A stretch of 64,000 nt of DNA from Phascolomyces articulosus (GCA_025677815.1 JAIXMP010000002.1:1550001-1614000), one strand, 5' to 3'. Shown: positions 48,574 through 61,404, numbered from the stretch's first letter. The notes: generated by a model from the letters alone, not told the origin. Program-made: numbers and translations.

Positions 48574-50401
48574 TTATTCTTTAAAACTATTGACATGGAT
48601 CATATCTGGTTTTTCGAATCCATTAAATGTTGTAGCAGCAGTAACCGAGTAAGCACCAAATTTTTCAAAATAGAGCCAGTCGCCTGCATTCAATTCTGGA
48701 AGTTTCCCATCTTTGATCACACAATCAAGTGAACAGCCAGTTGGACCCCAGATGGTACATGGATATGTTTTCTCATCTTTCAATACATGATCATAATAGT
48801 ATTTTCCATCTTTTCGTAGAACTAGATTACCACCCTAAATTTTAATAAGATTTGTACATATTGAAATGTTTGTTTATCCATAGAAACAAAACTATAATTT
48901 ACCTTTTGGATTTAATTTAATTTTATCAAGAGTGGGCATTAAGAATGAACCATAAAACCCATCATTCAGATAATCTGTGTATATACATTTTAAAGAAAAA
49001 AATCAGTTACACATTGGTAATAATATTACAATTTAGTTCACGAAAAATAGATAAAATCAACACTTACACATATACTTTCGAGTCTGACCTTCCTCAATGG
49101 TACGTCGTCCAACAATACCAACACAAAGAGTATATGCAGGGCCTCCGACATAATAGCGTCCCGGTTCAGCAATCACACGTACATTATTGGATGGGAACAT
49201 TTCATCTACAGTTGGTCCAAGCACCTTCGCCACATCTTCAAAGGTGGCACCTTTATCACTCGTAATAGTAGATTCATTGAACCCTCCTCCCACATCTAAC
49301 AAATCGAAAGAGAATCCAATGGATTTTGCTTGATCAAACACATCACGTGCACGAGCAATAGCATGATAAAAAGCATTGGCATGTGTACATCCACTGCCAA
49401 CATGAAAACTATAGAATAATAATTACGAATATGAATTTAAAATTAATTTTGACCAGATCGATAAGATAAGAATGATTGTCATATGTGTGTAACAATTTTT
49501 TTTCACAGTTTTGTATTTTTCTCATGCATCTGTTAATATTATCATCACAATGAGATATTCACTACAATAATAACATACCTAACGCCTACTACGTTTAATT
49601 TTAAATTCTTTGCAATGTGAAGCAAAGATTCCACTGTTTGAATGGGAGCTCCATATTTTCGACCCAATGGTATGGCAGAATGAGTATCATCCACTAAAAT
49701 ACGTAACACTAATTTGGCTTCTGGATAACTATTTTTTATCTTGAGCAATTCTTCTTGGCTGTCAAATGTCATTAGTGAAATATTATTTTGATGAGCGTAT
49801 TTGAGAAAGGAGAGTTGTTTTGTAGGTTGGGCGTAAATGATACGACTTGCATCAGCCCCTGAATATAAAGCTTGTTCCATTTCTGTCTTGCTCGCGCAAT
49901 CGAAACCAACACCAAGGGAGGCCAAGTATTTGACCGCCAATGGATCTGGGTTGCATTTGACAGCTTTATAAAAACAAATATATATATATAAAAAAGAATT
50001 GCTTAGAAAACAGAGTGAGAAAATAAAAAAAAATAAGGTATACCATAAAAAGGTTCGATTCTTGGTAACAGTGATTTCCATTTCATGTGTTGACGATGAA
50101 TTTCTCCCAAATCTCCCACATAAAACGGGTTTTCTGAATCCATATTTCTATTTGTAGATGATTCACTAAATCGTCGCTTAATTCTTTCTTCTACACTTTC
50201 TCCATAAAAAATAGTTTCATCCATCATATTTATGGCTTCATCCTCATCATCTGGAGGTTGTTGTACTGTAGCAGAACTCATGGCATTGATTTTTTCATTA
50301 TTGGAAAATCGGCGTAATAATTGTAATGTTTTATCTCCACCACCTTGTTTAGAGACTTTTGCGACACGTAAACTATGTATTAATGATTTGACGTGATGCA
50401 T
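48574..50401 (-). CDS. SPE1: Ornithine decarboxylase-like protein with altered active site
   Basis: Five exons: 50401-50044, 49963-49579, 49408-49068, 48974-48903, 48834-48574; about 471 residues. Features of group IV PLP decarboxylases: 'AVKCNPDPLAVKYL' (PLP-binding Lys, about residue 122), 'VSFHVGSGCTHANAFY', 'LLDVGGGF', 'EPGRYYVGGPAY', 'YYLNDGFYGSF' and the C-terminal 'GAYSVTAATTFNGF'. ODC makes putrescine, the first polyamine, as a cytosolic dimer and is controlled by antizyme. Oddities: the usual GPTCD motif (catalytic Cys, substrate-binding Asp) reads GPTGCSLD, so Cys is replaced by Gly and Asp by Cys (48738-48733). Exon 4 ends in phase 1 but exon 5 is open only in phase 0, a one-base conflict. 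The N terminus is ~50 residues longer than in animals. It may be a divergent paralogue, an antizyme-inhibitor-like protein, or a decaying copy. Confidence 0.82.
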
Positions 50402-53400
50402 TATTGTGGGTATATTTAAAGAATAAAAGAAAGAAACAATGGATTATAATTGTCCAAGTAAATAAGTGTACGGAATGGGATAAAGAAGTAGTAAAAATCC
50501 AAGGAGACGAAATGTTTTTTTTAGTTTATAAACATGCATGAGATGCGTAGAAAATTTTATTTATACTTGGGAAAAAAAGAAAAGAAAAGGGAGGCAGGAT
50601 ATTACGGTTTTGCCGGTCATCTGCATCCCATTCACATTTCATGATTACTCTGATAATCCAAAAAAAAAAGTCGATTTATGCAAAGTAATGCCGCCACATT
50701 TTATTTTAATAAACAAGTGAGTTAAATAATAAACGTTGGCCCCATCAACTGCAATAATCTTAGGAAAACATAAAGGTATTATAAAATAACACACAAGTTA
50801 ATAACTTGTATTTATTATTTGCACAGTAATAATATGTACCTACATGCATGGCGTACATAATAATAATAATAATATCGTCACCTGGTTCACCCTTTCTTTG
50901 GTATAAACAAGGTTTTTCCACTTGTTCCAAAAACCTGTATTCAGCATATATCGGCTTATTATTTTTCTACTTCAAGAAGATGAAGATCCTTGGGAATTAT
51001 TTTGTATATTTCCCTGTATGTACAGATGATTAGATTACATCATCATACAATATTTAAATCATATCCATTCATCTCTTATAGCATTATATGAATCTAAGAG
51101 AATCAAAAAGGTTTAACAGCTACCCACTTGAATAATTGGTAATCTTGAGGAATATTGCTCATTACCTTGTTTCTTCTTTGTAAGTAGTTGTTATGGTATT
51201 GCAAAGAAGAAACGCGATAAAATGATGGTGGGAAAGAAATAAAGTGGGAAAAATGATAGCTGAACTTTCAGTAAGAAAGTGTGTACCATCATGTTGCAGT
51301 GTTTTTTTTTATTTGTACAGGTATTTCAGTTTGCCTTTCACAATGACGACATGATGCTTCAAACTTTGGAGTGATTATTCTTACAGTGATTGATAATCCA
51401 TACAATTTATAATTAATACCCTTTTCTTCCACATTTGAATAAGCATTACCGTTTCAAATTTGGATAAATTTATGAGCCAGATACTCATTATTTGAAAAAA
51501 GAAGCAGGTTTGTTCATTTTAGCTGGGAAAATGGGTTTACATTGATAAAATACGTTAATGTGGTACAAACATGCTTCGCCTACGTAATAAACAGAATCAA
51601 GCCAATAAAAGTGTTTGGATGGGGAGATTAAAAATAGTTTCCAGCTTTTTTTTTTTTTTTTGTGGAATGGTTGGCTTGATTTGGATATTTTATTTGAGAA
51701 TCACAAGAAAATAATTGGTTTAGTGAATAAAATAAGCCAAAAAGTTTCTATATTTCCTAACAATGTTTACGTATTTTCATCAAATGTAAATACCTGTTGA
51801 TCATGGTTTATCTTCATGGTATTGATATTACTAAAAAAAATTGTACAAGTGGTTGAGTAACGACTATTGGAAGAAGGTATATATGGGCCAAGATGATCCC
51901 ACCCATGGTATAAATTCCAAATGTATAATAACGGACTTGGACCATTCTCTGCTGTCGTATCTTTCTAACTTGACAAATGAGCCTTGCTGTTCACATCTTA
52001 AAAATAACTGGTCATTACTTTACCTTGGATAATAAATAAATACCTTTTTTTTATATCCAATTGATGCCTATATGTTCATTATTTATGCAAAAGAGTATTG
52101 TGTTGAATAAGATGATGTAGTCAAAACCATCTTTTTTTTGAATGTAGACAGTCATACCAATCTTACAGGAACACGAGATAAAATTTCAAATATGTCCAAG
52201 ATCGACGAATAAATCGGTTTATTTAGTTTCATTAGGATCAAAGGCGAGTGATCGATTGGTTTTAAGTCATTAAAAAAATATCGGTAGAGACAATTTACTC
52301 TCCAGCAATGATCCAAGAAGAAGAAGAGTTATATCTTATATGTCCTCGGTTCAATAAGTGAGTTAACAACGTGTGTTACATTCATCTGTATTATACCCGC
52401 AGCCACCACCATAGTAGTAAATAGTAAAATAATCCTCTAGCAAAGGCTATTACTCAATACATCATACTAAACATAATAACCTTTGTCATAGAATACAGAT
52501 ACGCAGTTTCTGCACCAAGAGATCATGTGTTGTTAGGATGATTATAGATATATTATTACTATTAATCTAAAAGAATGACCAGTCTTTTCCTTGTAATATA
52601 TTCCCGCCCGTGAATGAAATATTATTTTTGTCTAGATCCATAGATGTAAAAGCGGAGAATGGTTCTTTAGTAAGAGAAGTTGTAGAAAAATAACAGCAAC
52701 AAAAAGGAGGATGAATCTATATATTTTATTTATGTGGCCAAGCTTTATCGTTGTGGTGATGATTACTCCTTGGATACATACGTACTTACGACGATATACC
52801 TGATCCTTTATTTCGTGGCTGTGTAAAATGAATCTCAGGTTTTCCCCATTCATTTCTTTATTACTGTTTTGAAGTATCAAAAAGCGTTTGAACGCTCCAT
52901 CAAGGACATTCGTTTTATGTATCGAATGGAAACCAACCACCTCGATCATAATAATAATAATATGTATTACTATCATGACGACAAATAAAATTTACTATTC
53001 AATTGACCCTTTTGACCGAGAATCAAGCCGGCGGGTCATTTATCCGTATTTGCTAACATTTTGGTTCGGAGAGAAAAAAAAGTTATCTTGTTGTAATAGA
53101 ATTGACAATCGAATATATGATTTTTTTTTTATGGGTTGAGTTATACAAGACTTTGTTGTTTATGATCATCACCATCATCTTATTCAGTCAAAAGCCTTTT
53201 GTTATTATAAGTCTATTGGGAAAAATGTGTTTTCATGTCATTCTTTTATATAATTCTTACCTCTCTCCTTTGAATTGATATCCCAGTTTTCTCCTTGTTT
53301 TATATATATTGTAGACGATAGATGAATGATTGAAATTGATCAAATAGAATGGTCCGGTTGATTTCTTTTTTAGTGTTCTAACAATGGGGTGAATTGTGTA

Positions 53401-54216
53401 AAATAAATATTTTATCGGCGCCACAGATACTTAAAACGAATATTAAACCGGTATTACTATTACTAATAATAATAATATCTTTGTTATGATGATAGAAAGT
53501 GATGCAAAGTAGTAAAATTATTTCTATTAATTGATATAATACAGGGTTTTTGATCCGGTACGTAATAATATTATTGATACTACTACTAATAATAATGATA
53601 GCAGCGTATGTTTTTGTTATTATTATATGATGTATGATTCCTATCATCATCAAAGCTTGTGTTATGTCCATCTTTTCCTAAATTCATTCCCCGGTCCATC
53701 ATCATCATCATCCATCCATCCATCATGAAAAAATAACGCATAGTTTCTACCAGTTTTTCCAAAATATAACAACAACAATAATAATCAAGATATGTAACTA
53801 CTACTACTACTACTAATAATAATAATAATAAGGAGACTATTATACATTGATTAAACAACAACGTAATGATGAAAGAGGAAGAGGGGTTCTATATATGAAG
53901 AAATGATACTTTTATTTAAAATAGTGCAAAGGAGGTTCTTTATCAATTGAATGAATTTCTGTCAAGATATTCTATAATACATCATTGAGAAGGTTGCTTT
54001 AGACCCTTTGTTTTTTACATAAAACATTATTATACAGCGAAAAAAAAAAAAAAAACCAGCAATCAGGCTGACTTCTAACGGCTTATTTTTTTTTGGGTAT
54101 ACAAAATAACAAATTCTCTTATAATTATCTCCCCGCAATGGAAAGAAAAAAAAAAGAAGAGCAAAAACGAACAACCACCTTTTTCCCCTTTTCTTTTTTT
54201 CTTTAACTTTTTTATA

Positions 54217-54278
<62 letters not shown>

Positions 54279-54458
54279 AAAAAGTGGAAACCAATTTTAC
54301 TTTTCTTTATTATTCAATCCTATTTTCTTTATCTTTTTTTTGGATATCTCAACGGAAGAACCCTTGGATTATTATCGATCCAATCTTGAATATTTATATA
54401 TAATATATATATCATTTCATTCCAATTCTATAACATTGATACATACACCCATTTATCC
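50402..54458. other. Long gene-free stretch
   Basis: About 4 kb between the ODC-like gene and the HDAC gene, which point away from each other. Frames here are short or arise from ATT/CAT simple repeats (52950, 53400-53850). No family motif, tRNA or splice-supported gene was found. The distal ~250 bases on each side are likely promoters. Confidence 0.4.
54217..54275. repeat. ATT trinucleotide microsatellite
   Basis: About 19-20 uninterrupted ATT units. On the minus strand it gives a spurious poly-Asn open frame. It lies about 180 bases upstream of the HDAC start. Confidence 0.95.
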
Positions 54459-55162
54459 ATGGTAAATATCCCTAAAATCTATTATTATTTCAAACAAACA
54501 AAAAGAAAGAAAAAGAAACCAAAAAAATGGATCATTCATATATAAACTATCTATGAATGGATATAATACATGTGATTTATAGGTTTTATCATCAGATCCT
54601 CTTTCACCTTCAAGTATGACATCTTCTATTTCATCCACTGGGAAACGTACAAGACGTACTACTCGGAAGAATGATATTTGTATACCTTCACCTTCTAGTA
54701 GTACATTGGGTAAGTAATGAAATCGCAAGGGGGTGGAGAGAGAAAAATAAAAAGATTTGATTTTGTTGGGGGGGAGAGAAGGGGTTGTTGATGGATTTAG
54801 GATGATTGATATATATAATTATAATAATTAATATTATTATTAATAATACATATATATATATATATATATATATAAGATGAGGATGAACAACAACAACTGC
54901 AACCAGTAGACACGATCTATGCGCAGCAACAACCACAATATCATGGAGGTGATGCAGTTGAGGCTGTGAAGTTAACAGATGATGCTGCCAAACAATGGTA
55001 TTGTGCCCGAGTAGTGGATACAGAAGGTTCACTTGTATTGGTTCATTATGAAGGGTTTCCAGCAGACCACGCTGACTGGGTTAGTTCAACATTGGTACGA
55101 CATCGTCGAAAAATTTATCAACAACAACAACAAAGACGGCGACGACGACAAGGGTTACCATC

Positions 55163-55193
<31 letters not shown>

Positions 55194-57550
55194 GACGAAC
55201 CTAAATTATTATATGGTCCCCGCGGTAAAGAAGATTGGAAAGATTTCGTTCAACCTGAAAATAGAATCACTGGTTTAGTCCATGATCGACGCATGGGTTT
55301 ACATACCTGTCCATGTTCAATTATCAGTCATCCTGAACGACCTGAACGTATTACATCCATTTTTGATGCTTTACATCATCAGCGGTATATATATATATAT
55401 ATAATCTTCTTTTTTTTAATGGATTTATAAATTTTTAGAAAGAAAGGAATTAATCCATGATCTTTTTTTTTTGTTTGTTCTAGTGTTTTACGCTATGTTC
55501 GGCATATCGTTGCACGAGAAGCGTCGATATCAGAACTGCAGCATGCACATACAAAATCACACGTATGTAATTATTCTCCAAATGACGATGATGACTTTCA
55601 TAACGACCAAGTTGACGATGAAAAAGAGAATGGTTTTCATCATCATAATAACAAAGATGAAGACGACGATGACCCTAATCCACGTGCTCGTAAAATCACT
55701 TCCATTGCAGCACTCCTAAATAAACCTGAAGATGATAATGATCCTATTTTTAAAAAGAAACGGATCAACGATAAGCAGAAAAAGCAACAACAACAACAAC
55801 AACAAAAACCAATGTATAATAATAAAAATGACGATAACGGTCAACGGAAAATGGTCTGTGGTCAAATCGGCATAGGTAAGTGTGTGAATATGTGTCGATG
55901 TATGTGTGGCACAAAAGAAACTTTTTTTTTTGCCATATGAATTCAAGATTTGTCTAATGGATCTGATTAAAAAAAAAAGCTGGTGATACTACGTTTCATC
56001 CCCTGCACACAAGTTTATCAGCCCGTGTGGCTGCAGGTGCTCTCATAAACTTGACCGACGCCATTGTCGATGGTCGAATCCGAAATGGTTTTGCTGCCAT
56101 TCGACCACCAGGTAAAATAAGGAAAAAAAAAAGAAAGAGAGAGTGAAAAAAAAAGAGTTTGAAAGATCACTAAAATCCAATTATATATATAAATATAGGA
56201 CATCATGCTGAACAAGATAAAGTGATGGGTTATTGCTATTTTAATAATGTTGCCGTAGCAACTCAAGCTGTACTCGAGAAATATCCATCAAAAATTCGTA
56301 AAGTGCTTATTTTAGATTGGTATGATTTTTTTGTAACTTCACCAACCTCATCCATCAATCAAATAATCCAAACTGACACATTTTTTCTATTTTATTAGGG
56401 ATATTCAGTAAGATATTATTATTATTAGGAAATAATTAGAATAGATCATTATATTAACCTTCCTCTTATTCTATGATAGTCATGGCAACGGCACACAACA
56501 AATCTTTTATGATAATCCCAATGTTCTTTACATTTCAATACATCGATGGGATCAAGCCCGATTTTATCCGTTCAGCGGAGCACCTAATGAATGTGGTTGT
56601 GCGGCAGGTCTCGGACGGAATGTGAATATTGCTTTATCTACTTTTAATGAAAAACCAAGTAAGAAAATAACAACAATAGAACAATGGATACCTCTTTATG
56701 TTATATCTATTTCTTATTTTTCCCATCTAAATAATCATTTTACATTTTAGAACCCATGGGTGATACTGAATTTTTGGCTGCTATCCATCATATTGTGACA
56801 CCCATTGCGCGGCAATTTGGTCCTGACTTAGTGAGTGAAAAAGAAAAAGAAAATTTCTTTTTTTCGAAGCAAAAAAAAAAAAAAAAAAAACCAATTCTGT
56901 TCGAATATTAATACCATTTCACTAACTATTTCATCCAGATCTATGTATCTGCTGGTTTTGACGCAGCGGAAGGCCATTCTCCTCATGTAAGTTTATTTCT
57001 ATTTTTATAGGACGATGATGACTTTTTGACTATTGAAATCTCAATGAAAGATGGATAATATGTTAATTAATAATAAATGGGAAACCAGCTTGGTGGATAT
57101 CAGGTTACACCAAGAGGCTACGCTCTCATGACAAAAATGGTCAAAGAATTAGCGGAAGAATTATGCGATGGTCGACTTGCCCTTGTTTTAGAAGGTGGCT
57201 ATGAACTTGAACCCTTAGCTAATTCTGCAGCAGCCAGTGTGATTCAATTAAGTGATATACCAGATCAATCCATTCCTTCATTCCAAGGAACACTTACCTC
57301 GATCAAACCAAATCGTGGAGCTTCTGCTTCGTTTCATCAAGTGATGGAATGTCAACGTGCTTTTTGGGATTTGCCAGAACTCCCCACGGATTACCGTTTT
57401 CTCCTGCCTCAAGATTGGAAAACAATCAATAATATTTCTTCAAGAATACCACGTCGTCAACAACAGCAACAGCATCAACCATCATCACAATCACAATATT
57501 ATCATCCTTCTTCCTCTAGTAACAAACAACCTATTATTCATGGTTATTAA
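54459..57550 (+). CDS. Class II histone deacetylase with N-terminal Tudor/chromo-barrel-like module
   Basis: Eleven exons: 54459-54461 (ATG only), 54583-54709, 54877-55384, 55484-55875, 55980-56111, 56199-56319, 56399-56407 (9 bases), 56480-56658, 56751-56830, 56939-56986, 57089-57550; 686 residues. Residues ~72-120, 'WYCARVVDTEGSLVLVHYEG' then 'FPADHADWV', look like a Tudor or chromo-barrel reader. The deacetylase begins near 165: 'TGLVHDRRMGLHTC', 'HPERPERI', 'RPPGHHAEQDKVMGYCYFNN', 'LDWDIHHGNGTQQ' (zinc ligands), 'SAGFDAAEGHSPH', 'LVLEGGYELEPLA'. A ~95-residue Asp/Asn/His/Gln-rich insertion (about 243-336) splits the catalytic domain. Expected role: removal of acetyl groups from histones in the nucleus. 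The start could instead be an internal ATG in exon 2 (54615). Confidence 0.88.
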
Positions 57551-57957
57551 CTAGTTTTTTTTTTTTTTTTTTTTTTTCCTTCTGTACAGTATTATTATTG
57601 CATCGCATCCTTCTCATTATCATCATCACCCAAGCATCTCATGTATATCATTTTCATTCTCATTTCACACTCTTCTTTATCTAACACATATATAACAATT
57701 CTCCCATTTCATATATTATATTTCGATCAATCCATCCATCAATCAAAAACAATATATATATAAGATGATGGTTATTTTCTTGATAATTTTTTTTTACTTT
57801 ATTTATATTTTTTTCTTCTTTTTTTCTTCCTTTTTTTAATGAGTCATAAAAAGACAACAAAAGTTATACAAAAAAATGAAATGATGAAAAGAATAAAGAG
57901 ACAAAAAAAAACGCAGTTCTTGTTTTTTTCTCTTGTTAAATAATAATAATAAAAAAG
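57551..57957. other. Convergent intergenic region
   Basis: Poly-T tract at 57555-57578, then CT-rich and A-rich sequence between two stops. Nothing else seen. Confidence 0.4.
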
Positions 57958-58353
57958 TTAGGGTGAATCTGTGTTGCTATTCATAGGGAAATGTGGTTTT
58001 GAGTTATGAGAGAAATTGGCACCATTGTTTCGTCGCCAGAAATGATCGGCCTGGATGAAGTAAAAAAAAAAGTTGTTTCTACGTCAGTATAACAGTCTTG
58101 TTGATAATGCAAAATGATGAAGGGTCATTTTTGAGTAGATAGATAGAGTAACATTTATTACCTGTTTACGAGCTTCAAACAAGTCATTTTGCACTGTTGA
58201 ATGACGTCGAGCTATAGCATGTGGAGACATGTCAAGAGGTTTATCCTGGACTTGTTGTTCAGTAGAAGCAGAATTTCGTCGCTTGGTCATAAAAGCTGCG
58301 GCACCAGCAGCACCTACGGCACCCAAAGTAATAAAAGCTCCTGTGCTTGGCAT
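57958..58353 (-). CDS. Hypothetical small single-pass membrane protein
   Basis: Two exons: 58353-58162 and 58050-57958 with a GTAATA...CAG intron; 94 residues. It begins MPSTGAFITLGAVGAAGAAA, a Gly/Ala-rich hydrophobic helix, followed at once by 'MTKRRNS', a positive-inside flank. The rest is hydrophilic ('MSPHAIARRHSTVQNDLFEA' then 'RKQADHFWRRNNG'). An uncleaved N-terminal anchor with basic flank and Gly/Ala content suits a small mitochondrial inner-membrane or ER tail protein, but this is inference. No family recognised. The splice junction keeps the frame and a coding-like composition. Confidence 0.65.
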
Positions 58354-58881
58354 GGTTGATTATTCTTGTTGTCTTGATATGATTGAAAAAAAAAAGGAAA
58401 AAGAAAGAAAGAGTCTGTGTTGATTCATTTTTTGACTGTTCAAGAGGGCTTGTTATTTAAGCATGTTTCGTGTGAAAATGAGGACATCTGACCCAAACAT
58501 GCATGATAGAACTATTGCTTTCTCAAATGGTATATAATTTTGATGAATGTATATTAGCTGCCATAACAATAATAACAGCAGCATATACTTGAAGATATAA
58601 ACATAGACAAACATATTTTTATTCACACACTCATCAAAGCAATCAAAATTATTTTACTAACCAAACCCCCTCCTTTAAAAATGACTTTATATGGTATATA
58701 AACCACGCTAATAAATTGATTTCTATTTCCTCATTGGATGGACTCTACTTTTTGAATACCAATGATTGCGGTATAGAATAAAATTAGTTGTATAAAGAAA
58801 AATTTCAAGTGTGAAAAAAAAGTGTGAGAAGTTTTAGTTTTTTTCAGTATGATACAGAAAGAATGGAATGGATAGTTATTA
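58354..58881. other. Intergenic region
   Basis: Promoter side of the small membrane protein and 3' flank of the PWWP gene. AT-rich; no gene seen. Confidence 0.4.
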
Positions 58882-61404
58882 TTATTCAGATTCCCAAGTT
58901 TGTAAAATCTTGTTCAGTTCTGCTACATAATCGAATCCATCTTCACCGATTGTGAAATTATATCGTAGACATTTCTGTACCCAGTGTTTCAAATGGAGGA
59001 TCTATGATCAAATAGGAATAGAATAGAAGAACTTTTTGTTAATTCATGTTTTGAACAACAAGAAAATTATCATCATCATCTTATCATTTTACCTCGACGG
59101 TGGATTGAGGAATATTGCTTTTTTGGATATCTGTAATGGCAACCTTCATCAATCGATTGTCGTGTAAAGGCCATTCATCCTATAAACGGGGAATTTTTTT
59201 TAGTTGTGCATGTTTTTTAGTATATTATTCATCGCCCCTCCTCTCACCCCCCAAAAAAAACATCGTCTCCCCCACGCCCTTTTTTTACGCCTTTCCATAA
59301 TTTACCGTGTGCTGATATTTGTCAAGAATCTTTTGCAGTCGGTATTTGATTAAAATAGCTCTTTTGAATTTTGGTTGCGTATTGAGTTGATCTTCTGAAA
59401 TGGTATTCGTAGTACCACTAGTGATGAGAATATTGGATCCTTTTCCTTGTTCTTCCGTGGTGGTGGGTACCGTTGTTATCGATGGAGAAGTGGAGGTGGA
59501 TAAGGAAGAGTATGACGTTTCGGGTTTTATTACTTGTTTAGTATCAGTCGAATTTTCATGCGTTGTCGTGATTGGATCGGATGGTTGCACCATGTCGTTG
59601 TTTATTTGGGTTTTGCCAGATTGCATGATGGAGGATGTAACCCTATCTTCCTCACGATCATTACGCATTGCAGTTTCTGGATATTGACGTTCAGGATCCC
59701 CTGGTGGTGTGTGTACAACAGAGACTAATACTCGATCCTCAGGTGATTCTGGTACAACAGCAATATCTATCGGTGAAGTCACTTCAACTGGAGGCTGATC
59801 TAATTCTTGTTCTTGTTGTGTTGATGGTTTTTGTTGTTGATAGTGATGGGAATGATGACTATCCTCTAGAGTGTGTGTCAAATCGTCATCCACATTGGTA
59901 CTACGTCGCTAAAATAAAATTCAAATGAATAAACCAAAAAAAAAAGGTTTGTTAAAAAGTGAACCAGTCCCCTCTTATTCTTTGTATATCCTATCTATTC
60001 CCATATCCTATATTACCAATTTTTTCATTTGATGATTTTGATTATCCTCTTGTTCTTCTAATTCACGTTTAACACCACCCTCACCACTATTACGATCCAA
60101 TCCTATTTGCCCTTGGGTATTTTCGGATATCTGTTCATCACGATTTTGACGTTGGTTCTGTGATTGTTCCTTTAATGGGTGCACTTCTGCCGTGACATCT
60201 TGTTCTTTTCCTTGTTCACTATTGCTTACTGGGAGTGGAATAACGGATTGTTCTTGCTTTTGTGGTGACTGATTTGATTCTGAAATGATAGAAGAAGATG
60301 GTTGGGTCGATTGTGGTTTTTGAACGATAGGGTGCTGTGATTGTGGTGTTAGTTGATCCTCGGTTGACGAATGGGTATCTATACGAGATAACTCTGATGG
60401 TGGTGGTTGATTCATTGATGACGATGATAATGATAGCTGATGTGCTTGTTTGTGTGGGTTATCATCCTTCAACTGACTCTGTTGTTCTTGTGGTGATTCT
60501 TTTCTTGTTCGTATCGATCTTCTGGTACTTGTATGCTGATCGTTCGCTGTTTCTTTTTTTATTGATCCATCACTTTGTGCTGTTACACGTCGACTGGATA
60601 ATGATGAAGATGACGAAACAGTGTATTCCTGTACATCTTGTGTTTTTGGTTCATTTTTGATCGACAATTCTAATGCTTTCTTAAAAATTTGTTCCTCCAT
60701 AGCTTCTCTTTCTTCGAGTTTTTCGATCATTTTCTTTTCATAAGCTTCGAAATCTTCTTCTGATATTTCTTTATTTTCACGAGCAAAGTCTTTTTCAATG
60801 GTGACCTTTTGGTTCGCCAAAAAATCATCGGGGTCCAGTGCTTGTCGAAAGGCAGCACGAAGATCAGTCCGTTTGATCATGTTGTTATCAAGCTGCAATC
60901 GCCAGATTTCGGGATAGAATGGACGCATGTTTCTCATGTGGGCAAAATCACTAAAAAAATAAAAATAGAATATGAATAAATGTGTGTCTGTGTATGTAAT
61001 AAGAGATAATATAGCTTGAGGCAAAAAAAAAGAAAAAAAGAAGTGATCGCGTCAAGAAACAAAAGAAAAAGAAAAGCTTACTATTCAAATGTATGAAAAA
61101 ACTGAAAGTATCGATAATTTTGATCTGTAGTTGCATTTGTACCAAACAATGATCTGGTCTCTTGAGTCACTTGATCTTCGCTGAGGATCTAAAGAAGAAG
61201 AAAAAAGGGATGTCAATTAAAAAAAAAAAAAACTCCCAATCGTGTTTAGCGCGTCCAATGGTGTAAATTCTGTATGTCTTTTGTTTTCCTTACATAAACA
61301 GGCCACCATGGCCAATTAGGCACTTTAGCTAATACAATATCACCTTGGCTGACTGATTGGGGTGGTTTCTCCTTGCCTGGATTATATTTCTTTGGTGGAT
61401 TCAT
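58882..61404 (-). CDS. PWWP-domain chromatin protein
   Basis: Six exons: 61404-61294, 61188-61082, 60950-60017, 59908-59306, 59179-59093, 59001-58882; 653 residues, all phases consistent. The PWWP domain fills the N terminus (residues ~20-120): 'GDIVLAKVPNWPWWPVY', then 'TRSLFGTNATTDQNYRYFQF' and 'RNMRPFYPEIW'. PWWP folds bind nucleosomes carrying methylated H3K36 or H4K20. A charged coiled stretch follows ('EDFEAYEKKMIEKLEEREAM'), then ~350 disordered residues rich in Gln/Ser/Pro. A helical C-terminal domain comes last ('KFKRAILIKYRLQKILDKYQ', 'DEWPLHDNRLMKVAITDIQK', 'LKHWVQKCLRYN'), vaguely like the TFIIS-N/LEDGF helical bundle. Nuclear role in chromatin is inferred; the orthologue is not identified. 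Confidence 0.85.

Noticed and set aside
53378..53861. Two overlapping minus-strand frames rich in Ile, Tyr and Asn
   Set aside because: Composition reflects AT-rich simple repeats; no motif or splice partner.
53962..54294. Minus-strand frame with a poly-Asn run
   Set aside because: Produced by the ATT microsatellite.
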